A stretch of DNA of 10,376 nt from Bacteroidota bacterium (lineage in GTDB: Bacteria > Bacteroidota > Ignavibacteria > Tepidaquicellales > Tepidaquicellaceae), in contig DOWN01000192.1 in NCBI GenBank assembly GCA_003519545.1, forward strand, positions 1 to 10,376. The letters run 5' to 3'. This document shows, piece by piece, positions 1 through 5,913 of the stretch. The translations under genes were made by a program, and so were the position numbers. Position 1 is the first letter of the stretch, and the number at the start of each line of letters is the position of its first letter. Under the pieces are notes generated by a model, which did not search any database, was not told the origin of the DNA, and saw only the letters and a program-made list of their open reading frames with translations.

Positions 1-2
1 AT

Positions 3-107
3 AATAATGTAAATGTTGAAGTTGTAAAAACTGAAATCATTAGTGAGAGTAAAACATCTGATGGCTCAGACATTTCACATTCTAAAAATCCCGGCGACTT
101 AAAATAA
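3..107 (+). CDS. C-terminal end of an unidentified protein (partial)
   Basis: The third forward frame is open from the window edge to a TAA at 105-107, giving 34 codons of a gene that starts outside the window. The residues are hydrophilic and rich in Ser, Asn, Lys, Asp and Glu, ending in PGDLK, which looks like a flexible tail and has no recognisable domain. The stop codon lies two bases from the end of purA on the other strand, so the two genes converge with almost no spacer. That tight packing is typical of real gene ends and is the main reason for calling it. The product cannot be identified from this piece, and a chance open frame of this length cannot be excluded. Confidence 0.5.
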   Translation, partial: NNVNVEVVKTEIISESKTSDGSDISHSKNPGDLK

Positions 108-109
108 AT

Positions 110-1387
110 TTACTTCCTTAAAATTAAACTTTCTCTCTCAGGTCCCACTGATATATAATTTACCGGATATCCGATCAACTCCTCAATCTTTTTCACATAT
201 TCCTGTGCCTCCTTCGGTAGTTTTTCAAAATCTCTGCAACCACTAATATCTCCATCCCATCCTTTCATTGTAATATATACCGGCTTTGCGTAATCTAAAA
301 CAGCATTAATAGGGAATTCATTTATTCTTTTTCCGTTATATTCATAATGTGTACAAATTTTCAATTCTTTCAGATTTGATAAACTGTCAAGTTTTGTCAA
401 TGCAACTTGATTACAACCCTGAACAATACACCCATATCTCGCTGCTACCGCATCAAAGTGACCTATCCTTCTTGGTCTTCCTGTCGCTGCTCCGAATTCA
501 TATGCAATCTCTCTTAACTCATTTGCCATTTCACCTTCCATCTCTGTTACAAATGGTCCCGCACCTACGCAGGTTGAAAATGCTTTCATCACTCCAATTA
601 CATTATCAATTTTCTTTGAAAATAATCCGCCTCCTATGTAAGCAAACGATGATAATACAGATGAAGAAGATGTATAAGGATAAATTCCGTAATAAACATC
701 TCTCAACGCACCAAGTTGTGCCTCAAATAAAATTTTCTTTCCGTCATTTGCCGCTTTCTCAAGCAATTCTGTTGTATTGCAAATGTAATGTTTTATTCTT
801 TCAGCATACTTCATACACCAATTAAACGTTTCTTCTGCATTTAAAATATTTTTTTTACCATATACTCCCGCAAAAAAAATATTTTTATACTCAACAGTAA
901 ATTTTATTCTTTCTTTTAAATATTCCGGATAAAGTAACTCTCCAATCTGAATACTTTTCTTTAAATATCTTTCGCTATATCCCGGTGCAATTCCTCTCTT
1001 TGTTGAGCCATACGCCGCTCCGCCAAGTCTCTCTTCTTCAAATTCATCTTCCAGTCTGTGATAGGGAAGTGATAATGTTGCTCTGTCTGAAATTTTTAAA
1101 TTTATATCACCAATTCCTGATTCTTTTAATTCTTCAAGTTCTGTAACAAGCGATTCTATGTCAATAAGCGTTCCGGGACCTAAAACGTTCGTTACCTGTT
1201 TGTAAAATATTCCTGATGGAATTAAATGTAGTTTAAAAGTTCCATGTTCATTCACCACAGTATGACCTGCATTATTACCTCCCTGATAACGAACTACAAA
1301 ATCAGCATCTTTTGCAAGATAATCTATCATCCTGCCTTTGCCTTCATCTCCCCACTGTGTCCCTACTACCGCTGAAATTTTTTCCAT
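110..1387 (-). CDS. purA: Adenylosuccinate synthetase (divergent PurA)
   Basis: Catalyses the first committed step from IMP to AMP: GTP-dependent joining of IMP and aspartate to give adenylosuccinate, in the cytoplasm. The 425 residues match the usual family length. The N-terminal GTP loop GTQWGDEGKG is at residues 9-18 with the catalytic Asp14, and the catalytic His42 sits in NNAGHT. The aspartate-loop motif ATGRPRR is at 301-307, and TKLD (331-334), the guanine-binding motif, is intact. The middle is unusual: where most PurA have FEGAQG followed by DHGTYPYVTSS, this protein has FEAQLGALRD (221-230) and GIYPYTSSSS (234-243), and the GTTGRGIGP segment reads GSTKRGIAP (128-135). This suggests a divergent PurA branch rather than loss of function. 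No Shine-Dalgarno site is visible before the ATG. A terminator separates it from the STAS gene upstream, so it is probably transcribed on its own. Confidence 0.95.
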   Translation of the reverse strand: MEKISAVVGTQWGDEGKGRMIDYLAKDADFVVRYQGGNNAGHTVVNEHGTFKLHLIPSGIFYKQVTNVLGPGTLIDIESLVTELEELKESGIGDINLKISDRATLSLPYHRLEDEFEEERLGGAAYGSTKRGIAPGYSERYLKKSIQIGELLYPEYLKERIKFTVEYKNIFFAGVYGKKNILNAEETFNWCMKYAERIKHYICNTTELLEKAANDGKKILFEAQLGALRDVYYGIYPYTSSSSVLSSFAYIGGGLFSKKIDNVIGVMKAFSTCVGAGPFVTEMEGEMANELREIAYEFGAATGRPRRIGHFDAVAARYGCIVQGCNQVALTKLDSLSNLKELKICTHYEYNGKRINEFPINAVLDYAKPVYITMKGWDGDISGCRDFEKLPKEAQEYVKKIEELIGYPVNYISVGPERESLILRK

Positions 1388-1411
1388 TAAGAATTATTTT
1401 ATTTTTTGCAC

Positions 1412-1446
1412 AAAAAAAATCCATTCTGAAAAAATCAAAATGGATT
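1412..1446 (-). terminator. Rho-independent terminator after the STAS gene
   Basis: Read on the minus strand, an 8-bp stem (AATCCATT pairing with AATGGATT) continues through one mismatch into three more pairs (TGA with TCA), closing a five-base loop. A run of six or more T follows directly at 1417-1412. It starts 22 bp beyond the STAS stop codon and ends 24 bp before purA, the right place to close the secD-secF-STAS unit. The stem is short in GC, so efficiency is uncertain. Confidence 0.75.
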
Positions 1447-1468
1447 CGTTTTATAAATTTATTTTTGT

Positions 1469-1795
1469 TTAATTCGTATTACTGAACTCAAAGACCGTAT
1501 CAAGTTTTGTTATTCTGAAAATGTTTCTGATTTTGTCGCTGGCATTCAGAATTTTTATGTTTCCTTTGTTATCCTTGGCAACTTTAAGACAGTTTATCAG
1601 TATTCCTAATCCTGAACTGTTCATCGTAGTTACCTCTGTCATATCTATACCTAAATATTTGTTACCGTTATTTATCTCACTTTGCAAAATCTCTTTTAAT
1701 TCAGGAAGTTTAGTCAATGCAAGTGAATCACTCTGAAGATAAACTACTTTATAATTGTTATCTTCAATCGTTATTTCTTTTGTTTGTAATTCCAT
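1469..1795 (-). CDS. STAS-domain protein, anti-sigma factor antagonist type
   Basis: A single small STAS domain of 108 residues, the size of SpoIIAA/RsbV-type proteins. These cytoplasmic switches bind an anti-sigma kinase when a conserved serine is unphosphorylated. The signature DMTEVTTMNSSGLGIL (about residues 51-66 counted from the start chosen here) contains the SSGLG motif whose serine is the expected phosphorylation site. The start is set by the ribosome binding site: GGGGAG at 1807-1802 lies six bases before the ATG at 1795, whereas it touches the alternative ATG at 1801, which would add Met-Lys. The gene follows secF by 75-81 bp on the same strand and is closed by the terminator at 1412-1446. 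No partner kinase or phosphatase is in the window, so the pathway it serves is unknown. Single STAS proteins in this group could also act in other signalling. Confidence 0.88.
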   Translation of the reverse strand: MELQTKEITIEDNNYKVVYLQSDSLALTKLPELKEILQSEINNGNKYLGIDMTEVTTMNSSGLGILINCLKVAKDNKGNIKILNASDKIRNIFRITKLDTVFEFSNTN

Positions 1796-1876
1796 TTTCA
1801 TCTCCCCGTAAATTCTAATTAAATACTTAATTGATATTTACTCATTTTTAATGAATGAATAAATTCATAAATTTTA

Positions 1877-2836
1877 TTACTTCACTTTTGCAGTCTGAAA
1901 TTTTTTATTCAGTTTTGCCGCTTTTTCTCTTTTCTCTATTTTTGATTTCCAGTCAACTACTACCGCACTCGCAACAAAAATTGATGAATATGTTCCTGTT
2001 AATACACCAACTGCAAATGTGAATGCAAAACTTCTCAATACTTCACCGCCAAATATAAAAATAACTATCAATGTTAAAAATACTGTTCCCCCTGTTATTA
2101 CTGTTCTGCTCAATGTAGCATTTACAGATTTATTCATAACAGATTCAATCTCTTCGTTTTTGTAAAGTCTGACGTTTTCTCTAATCCTGTCAAAAATAAC
2201 TACAGTATCATTAACAGAAAAACCGATAAGAGTTAAGAATGCCGCAAGCATTGTTTGGTTAAATTCAAGATTTAATCCCGGGAAAATCATATTGGATATT
2301 GCAATTGCCGCAATCGTTATCAATACGTCGTGAAACAATGCCGCTACTGCACCCATCGCGTATATAAACTGAAATCTGAATGACAAATAAACTAATATAC
2401 CGATTAATGAAAATATAATCGCATATAATGCATTCCTTCTTAATTCTTCCCCGATTTTTGGACCAACTTTATCCGTTCTTAAAACCTCAAAAGTGTTTCC
2501 GGAAATTCCATTTCTTAATGCTGTTGAAATATCGTCTGATATTTTTGTCCCTTCCGCTTGTAAAGGTGTTCTCAGCAATATATCTCTGTCACTATCCATA
2601 GTCTTTATTTCCATACCTGTGAATCCGGCACCTTCCATTATACTTCTTATCTCCCCAACTTCAACATTTGAAGCAAATCTAACCTGAACCTCTGTTCCAC
2701 CTAAGAAATCTATACCTAACGGTATCGGTCTGATTATAAAACTGATAATCCCTAAAATTATAATTCCAAGTGATAGAAAATAAAATTTTCTTCTTTTACC
2801 TAAAAAATCATAATTTGTATTTTCAAATATACGCAT
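1877..2836 (-). CDS. secF: Protein translocase subunit SecF
   Basis: Inner-membrane partner of SecD in the accessory complex of SecYEG; the pair couples proton flow to late steps of protein export. The 319 residues show the family layout: first membrane helix about 19-36, the periplasmic segment opening with GIDFLGGTE (41-49), then five more helices between about 137 and 294. The motif GFSVNDTVVIFDRIREN (205-221) carries Asp210, and TLSRTVITG (241-249) carries Arg244; both match charged residues implicated in proton transfer in the Thermus SecDF structure (residue equivalence inferred from motif position). The tail is basic (Lys/Arg-rich, 297-319). Its ATG lies 32 bp after secD with no visible Shine-Dalgarno site, so translation may depend on cotranscription with secD. 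Confidence 0.96.
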   Translation of the reverse strand: MRIFENTNYDFLGKRRKFYFLSLGIIILGIISFIIRPIPLGIDFLGGTEVQVRFASNVEVGEIRSIMEGAGFTGMEIKTMDSDRDILLRTPLQAEGTKISDDISTALRNGISGNTFEVLRTDKVGPKIGEELRRNALYAIIFSLIGILVYLSFRFQFIYAMGAVAALFHDVLITIAAIAISNMIFPGLNLEFNQTMLAAFLTLIGFSVNDTVVIFDRIRENVRLYKNEEIESVMNKSVNATLSRTVITGGTVFLTLIVIFIFGGEVLRSFAFTFAVGVLTGTYSSIFVASAVVVDWKSKIEKREKAAKLNKKFQTAKVK

Positions 2837-2868
2837 TTTGTAATTTTAAATTCTTTTTAATTTTTTAA

Positions 2869-4854
2869 TTAACCAAATTTTACTTTAACGCCTTTTTCTA
2901 CAAGTATATCAATCATAATATGTGTTATTACAATCGCTGTGAATAAGTTTGCAACTATACCAAATAACAATGTTAACGCAAATCCCTGAATCGGTCCCGT
3001 TCCGAACTGATAAAGAATAACACCTGTAATTATAGACGTAACGTGTGAGTCAAGAATCGCGGAAAAGGCTTTCTTAAATCCAATCTCTATTGCCGTTTTC
3101 AATGGTTTACCAATTCCAAGTTCTTCCCTTATCCTCTCATATATAAGTACGTTCGTATCTACCGCCATACCGAGTGTCAATATCAAACCTGCAATACCCG
3201 GCAATGTTAATGTCGCTTTAAATGATGCCATAATTCCAAGAATGAATAACACGTTTATCACCAAAGCGATATCTGCAATAAATCCACCTGTTCTATACCA
3301 AACCATCATAAAGAGTGCAACTATAATTAATGCTGCTATTGATGATGTGATACCTGCTTTAATTGAATCTTCTCCGAGTGATGGTCCAATTGATCTTTCT
3401 TCTATAATCTTTAATGGTGCAGGTAATGCTCCCGCTTTTAATACGATTTCAAGAAGTTTTGCTTCCTGAACATTTGCCATACCTTCAATCTGTGAATTTC
3501 CACCGGTAATTTTTCCTCTAACAACCGGTGCTGAGTAAACTACATTATCAAGTACGATAGCAATTCTTTTGTTTACATTTGCTCCGGTAATTCTTGCCCA
3601 GTCTGCTGCTCCTTCATCGTTCATCTGCATATTTACTACAGGTGTATTTGATGTCGGATCTATATTTGACTGTGCATTTGATATAACTTTTCCGGTTAAC
3701 TCTGCTTCACCTTTTAAGGCATATAATATATAAAACTTAGTTCCGTCTCCTGCATCAAATGCTTCTTTTGACCAAGCAAATGTAACATCACTTGGTAATA
3801 CTGCTAATACATCAGGTCTCTGAAGTATTCTTTCTACTGCAGGTCTGTCATTCTCTGTTACAAATCCATCAGCAGTTCCGCCGTCAGGATTTAATCTTAC
3901 TAAATAAAACCATGGATTCTTTTTCTTAAACTCTTCCTCTGATAATTGCTGTGTAGTATCTCCTGCTAATCCTGTATCGGTTAACAAACTTGTATCATTT
4001 GATGCAATGTTCGTATCAGTTTTCTTAATTGTATCTTTCTTATTCTTTCCTGTCGTATCTTTTTTAACTGCTAAATTTTTATCTGATGATTTTGTTGTGT
4101 CTTTTGCAACTGAAGTGGAATCTGAGGTTTTTAATGAATCGTTTGTTAAAGTTGTATCAGTCGTTCCGGCTAAAATGTTGTTAATTAATTGCATCACTCT
4201 TACGGCATTCTCCGGCTCAGCGACTAATTTGAATTCAAGTAAAGCAGTTCCGGACAATAAATTTCTTACATCTTCTGGATTGCTTACACCGGGTAATTCA
4301 ACTATAATTCTATTACCGCCAACTTTTTGAATTTGTGGTTCGGCTACTCCATATTGGTCAACTCTGTTTCTTACAACTTCTACAGCTCTGTCTATCGCAC
4401 CATTTATTTCCGCTTCAAGTTTCGCTTCTATATCCGCTTCAGTATCACGTGTTTCGCCGTAATATGATTTCAAAGTTTGACCTCTCGCGGCAAGCATTGA
4501 TTTTAACTGCTCAATAACGGATGCATCTGATGCATCTGTGCTTGCTCTTAACTGATTTAAAACATCAGTTAAAACCTGATCTTTATTTTTTGCCAGGTCA
4601 TCAAGTAATTTTACAACATCAACATCAAGGACTACATACATACCGCCTTTTAAATCAAGACCTAACTTAATTCTGTCCTGTTGAAGTTCTTTTAGTTCGG
4701 CAGCATTTTGTTCAAGAAATGTTATGCTGTCCTGACCTGTTAACTTACTCAACTCTTTATTGAATTGATAATCCTTATATGTAGGATAAATAAAATAAAT
4801 TGATAGGAAAATAAAAACTAATGTGAGAATAATTCTCGTTAAATTCTTCTTCAA
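2869..4854 (-). CDS. secD: Protein translocase subunit SecD
   Basis: Membrane motor subunit that works with SecF to pull exported proteins from SecYEG using the proton gradient. At 661 residues it has one N-terminal helix (about 7-24), a large periplasmic P1 domain, and five C-terminal helices (about 499-650). Diagnostic motifs are GLDLKGG (65-71), VRNRVDQYGVAEPQIQ (161-176) and LGMAVDTNVLIYERIREE (561-578), with Asp566 in the position of the proton-relay aspartate. Residues about 229-308 form a Thr/Asp/Lys/Ser-rich segment with repeated KDT motifs and no visible fold, which looks like a disordered insertion in P1. The start codon is TTG: GGAG at 4864-4861 lies exactly six bases before it, and the N-terminal helix begins at once, which supports this start. 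It is first in a unit with secF and the STAS gene. Confidence 0.96.
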   Translation of the reverse strand: MKKNLTRIILTLVFIFLSIYFIYPTYKDYQFNKELSKLTGQDSITFLEQNAAELKELQQDRIKLGLDLKGGMYVVLDVDVVKLLDDLAKNKDQVLTDVLNQLRASTDASDASVIEQLKSMLAARGQTLKSYYGETRDTEADIEAKLEAEINGAIDRAVEVVRNRVDQYGVAEPQIQKVGGNRIIVELPGVSNPEDVRNLLSGTALLEFKLVAEPENAVRVMQLINNILAGTTDTTLTNDSLKTSDSTSVAKDTTKSSDKNLAVKKDTTGKNKKDTIKKTDTNIASNDTSLLTDTGLAGDTTQQLSEEEFKKKNPWFYLVRLNPDGGTADGFVTENDRPAVERILQRPDVLAVLPSDVTFAWSKEAFDAGDGTKFYILYALKGEAELTGKVISNAQSNIDPTSNTPVVNMQMNDEGAADWARITGANVNKRIAIVLDNVVYSAPVVRGKITGGNSQIEGMANVQEAKLLEIVLKAGALPAPLKIIEERSIGPSLGEDSIKAGITSSIAALIIVALFMMVWYRTGGFIADIALVINVLFILGIMASFKATLTLPGIAGLILTLGMAVDTNVLIYERIREELGIGKPLKTAIEIGFKKAFSAILDSHVTSIITGVILYQFGTGPIQGFALTLLFGIVANLFTAIVITHIMIDILVEKGVKVKFG

Positions 4855-4873
4855 TACTTTCTCCGAATATTAA

Positions 4874-4889
4874 ATATACCTAAGTATAT
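4874..4889. repeat. Small inverted repeat in the secD leader
   Basis: ATATAC and GTATAT form a perfect 6-bp inverted repeat around a four-base centre (CTAA on the plus strand). It lies between the candidate promoter and the secD ribosome binding site, so it could be an operator half-site pair or a weak leader hairpin. It is entirely AT-rich except for one pair and may be chance. Confidence 0.25.
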
Positions 4890-4924
4890 GTTTTTGTGAG
4901 GGTTACATTTTTTGACAAAACTCA

Positions 4925-4953
4925 AAATTACCTCAAAAATCAAATAAAGTCAA
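4925..4953 (-). promoter_or_regulatory. Candidate promoter for secD-secF-STAS
   Basis: On the minus strand TTGACT (4953-4948) and TAATTT (4930-4925) are separated by exactly 17 bases, close to the classical sigma-70 layout. The same bases also read TTG, 20 bases, TAATTTTG (-7 box at 4930-4923), matching the TAnnTTTG style described for Bacteroidota. Transcription would begin near 4918, leaving a leader of about 60 bases before the secD TTG. AT-rich DNA produces such matches by chance, so this is a candidate only. Confidence 0.5.
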
Positions 4954-5079
4954 TGTAATAAGTATTGTATTTATTAATTTTTTCAACTTTTACTAAAAAC
5001 GGTTTTAACTTCATCACAAATTTATCCCCTCTCCAGAAATCTCATCTTCTCTCGTAATATATTTTCACGCCTCCTTTTA

Positions 5080-5097
5080 CTCTCTCTCTCTCTCTCT
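5080..5097. repeat. (CT)9 microsatellite
   Basis: Nine perfect CT dinucleotides in a row, at the left edge of the pyrimidine-rich tract. Such tracts can change length by slippage, but it lies in no gene and about 225 bp upstream of the secD start, beyond the candidate promoter, so no phase-variable role is evident. Confidence 0.9.
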
Positions 5098-5118
5098 TTA
5101 TCCCTCCTCTACTTATCC

Positions 5119-5183
5119 CTCTCCCGCAAATGTTCTCCCACTCTCCCGCAAATGTTTCCCCTTTCTCCAACAAATGTTTCCCC
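5119..5183. repeat. 22-bp tandem repeat, three units
   Basis: Three adjacent units of 22, 22 and 21 bp start at 5119, 5141 and 5163. Each carries CTCCCGCAAATGTT or the variant CTCCAACAAATGTT, followed by a C-rich end. The next CTCTCCCGCA (5184) opens like a fourth unit but runs straight into the 28-bp hairpin at 5191. The same variant unit recurs before the second hairpin, near 5371-5391, so this unit belongs to the composite element. Confidence 0.8.
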
Positions 5184-5350
5184 CTCTCCCGCAGGAGTCT
5201 CTTGAAAAGGACTCCTGCCTTCAATCCAATATAGTTCTAACAATCCTTCCTTATTATTCTTTAAATCATCCAATCCTCATTTTCATTCTCCAATTCCAAT
5301 CCTCATTTGTGAAATTCGTTTAATTCGTGTTCATTCGTGGTGAATCACTC
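5163..5350. repeat. Composite repeat, copy 1 (diverged)
   Basis: The order of parts is a CTCCAACAAATGTTTCCCC unit, the bulged hairpin (5191-5218), about 75 bp of poorly conserved AT-rich spacer, and the block TTCCAATCCTCATTTGTG (from 5294) running into the ATTCG-rich end with ATTCGTGGTGAATC (5333-5346). The order is the same as in the two later copies but the spacer is much more diverged, so this appears to be the oldest copy. Confidence 0.7.
5191..5218. repeat. Bulged hairpin 1 of the composite repeat
   Basis: A 9-bp outer stem (GCAGGAGTC with GACTCCTGC), one unpaired T on the left arm, a 3-bp inner stem (CTT with AAG) and a three-base loop (GAA). Hairpins 2 and 3 have CCC with GGG in the inner stem, so two pairs differ on both arms with pairing preserved. 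No T run follows, so it is not a standard terminator. Confidence 0.85.
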
Positions 5351-5390
5351 CTCACACCTTATTGAGTCCTCTCCAACAAATGTTTCCCCC

Positions 5391-5529
5391 TCTCCCGCAG
5401 GAGTCTCCCGTAGGGGACTCCTGCGTTCATTCTATATATCATACACCAATTCTTCTAATTTTACTTTCGTTTCCAATCCTCATTTGTGAAATTCGCTCAA
5501 TTCGTGTCAATTCGTGGTGAGACCCACCA
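5391..5529. repeat. Composite repeat, copy 2 (139 bp)
   Basis: Matches 5555-5693 at a constant offset of 164 bp; I count six differences over 139 bp by eye. It runs from TCTCCCGCAGG through the hairpin, a TATATATCATACACCAATTC spacer, the TTCCAATCCTCATTTGTG block (5471) and two adjacent TCAATTCGTG decamers to CCACCA. A copy of the CTCCAACAAATGTTTCCCC unit sits just upstream, as in copy 1. Confidence 0.92.
5397..5424. repeat. Bulged hairpin 2 of the composite repeat
   Basis: A 9-bp outer stem GCAGGAGTC with GACTCCTGC, a single unpaired T, inner stem CCC with GGG, and loop GTA. All 12 pairs are Watson-Crick. No T run follows. Confidence 0.88.
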
Positions 5530-5554
5530 CCTCCAACCATCCCTCCTCCTCCAT

Positions 5555-5693
5555 TCTCCCGCAGGAGTCTCCCGTAGGGGACTCCTGTATTTATTCTATA
5601 TATCATACACCAATTCTTCGAATTTTACTTTCGTTTCCAATCCTCATTTGTGAAATTCGCTCAATTCGTGTCAATTCGTGGTGAATCCCACCA
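5555..5693. repeat. Composite repeat, copy 3 (139 bp)
   Basis: Near-identical to 5391-5529, with six differences: three just after the hairpin, one in the spacer (CTTCTAAT versus CTTCGAAT) and two near the right end (GAGACCC versus GAATCCC). Its right end merges into the 44-bp tandem array, whose first unit begins at 5671 inside this copy. Confidence 0.92.
5561..5588. repeat. Bulged hairpin 3 of the composite repeat
   Basis: Same structure as hairpin 2: 9-bp outer stem, one unpaired T, inner CCC with GGG, loop GTA. The last base is T instead of C, so the terminal pair becomes G with T, which would still pair as G-U in a plus-strand RNA. Confidence 0.88.
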
Positions 5694-5840
5694 ATCCTCT
5701 CCATCTCTCCCATGTCCATTCGTGATGAAACCCACCAATCCTCTCCATCTCTCTGGTGTCAATTCGTAGTGAATCCCACCAACCCCAACTATCCATCTTC
5801 AATCCATTCGTGGTGAATCCCACCAACCCCTCCATCCCCT
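5671..5840. repeat. 44-bp tandem repeat, four units
   Basis: Units begin at 5671, 5715, 5759 and 5803, exactly 44 bp apart, with the last cut at about 38 bp. Each opens with TCAATTCGTGGTGAATCCCA or a close variant, followed by CCACCAATCCTCTCCAT-like C-rich sequence. Units 1 and 4 keep a small inverted repeat, TGGTG with CACCA around five bases; units 2 and 3 have one mismatch in it. Units are degenerate throughout and there is no conserved repeat/variable spacer division, so this is not a CRISPR array. The opening motif also ends composite copies 1 and 2 (5331 and 5507). Confidence 0.88.
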
Positions 5841-5913
5841 ATGAATAAAATTAACTTCATATTATCTGTATTAAAAAATTGTTATCTTATTAATTATCCA
5901 AATTATTTTGCCG

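Larger units (their letters stand above)
4855..5907. other. Repeat-filled divergent intergenic region
   Basis: A 1,053-bp gap between the divergently read secD and M24 peptidase genes. The first 180 bases hold the secD ribosome binding site and candidate promoter. From about 5030 to 5840 the plus strand is strongly enriched in C and T and consists almost wholly of repeats, listed separately. The last 67 bases are ordinary AT-rich DNA before the peptidase gene. Open frames inside, such as one at 5042-5224 on the minus strand, are translations of the repeats and are not called as genes. Confidence 0.85.

Noticed and set aside
110..1387. PurZ (2-aminoadenylosuccinate synthetase) instead of PurA
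   Set aside because: The catalytic Asp in GDEGKG is kept, and no phage or Z-genome partner genes are present, so a cellular PurA is the better call.
1802..1876. AT-rich inverted repeats between secF and the STAS gene, e.g. AATTAA/TTAATT and ATGAAT/ATTCAT
   Set aside because: All are short and made only of A/T or nearly so, as expected by chance in such DNA; no T run or operator-like arrangement supports a function.
3937..4330. Plus-strand open frames inside secD, including 4007-4330
   Set aside because: They lie opposite the well-supported SecD coding sequence; the hydrophobic look results from reading the Thr/Asp/Lys-rich insertion in reverse.
4855..4925. Possible arrest peptide upstream of secD, as with VemP in Vibrio
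   Set aside because: The leader on the minus strand has no usable frame; its ATG is followed at once by TAA.
5042..5224. 60-residue open frame on the minus strand within the repeat region
   Set aside because: It is a translation of the CT microsatellite, the 22-bp tandem units and hairpin 1; the Arg/Glu/Gly/Lys-rich product has no domain and no ribosome binding site.
5191..5588. The three central hairpins as Rho-independent terminators
   Set aside because: No T run follows any of them on either strand and no gene ends nearby, since both neighbours start at this gap.
5671..5840. Possible CRISPR array
   Set aside because: The whole 44-bp unit is degenerate and there is no split into identical repeats and unrelated spacers; no cas genes are nearby.
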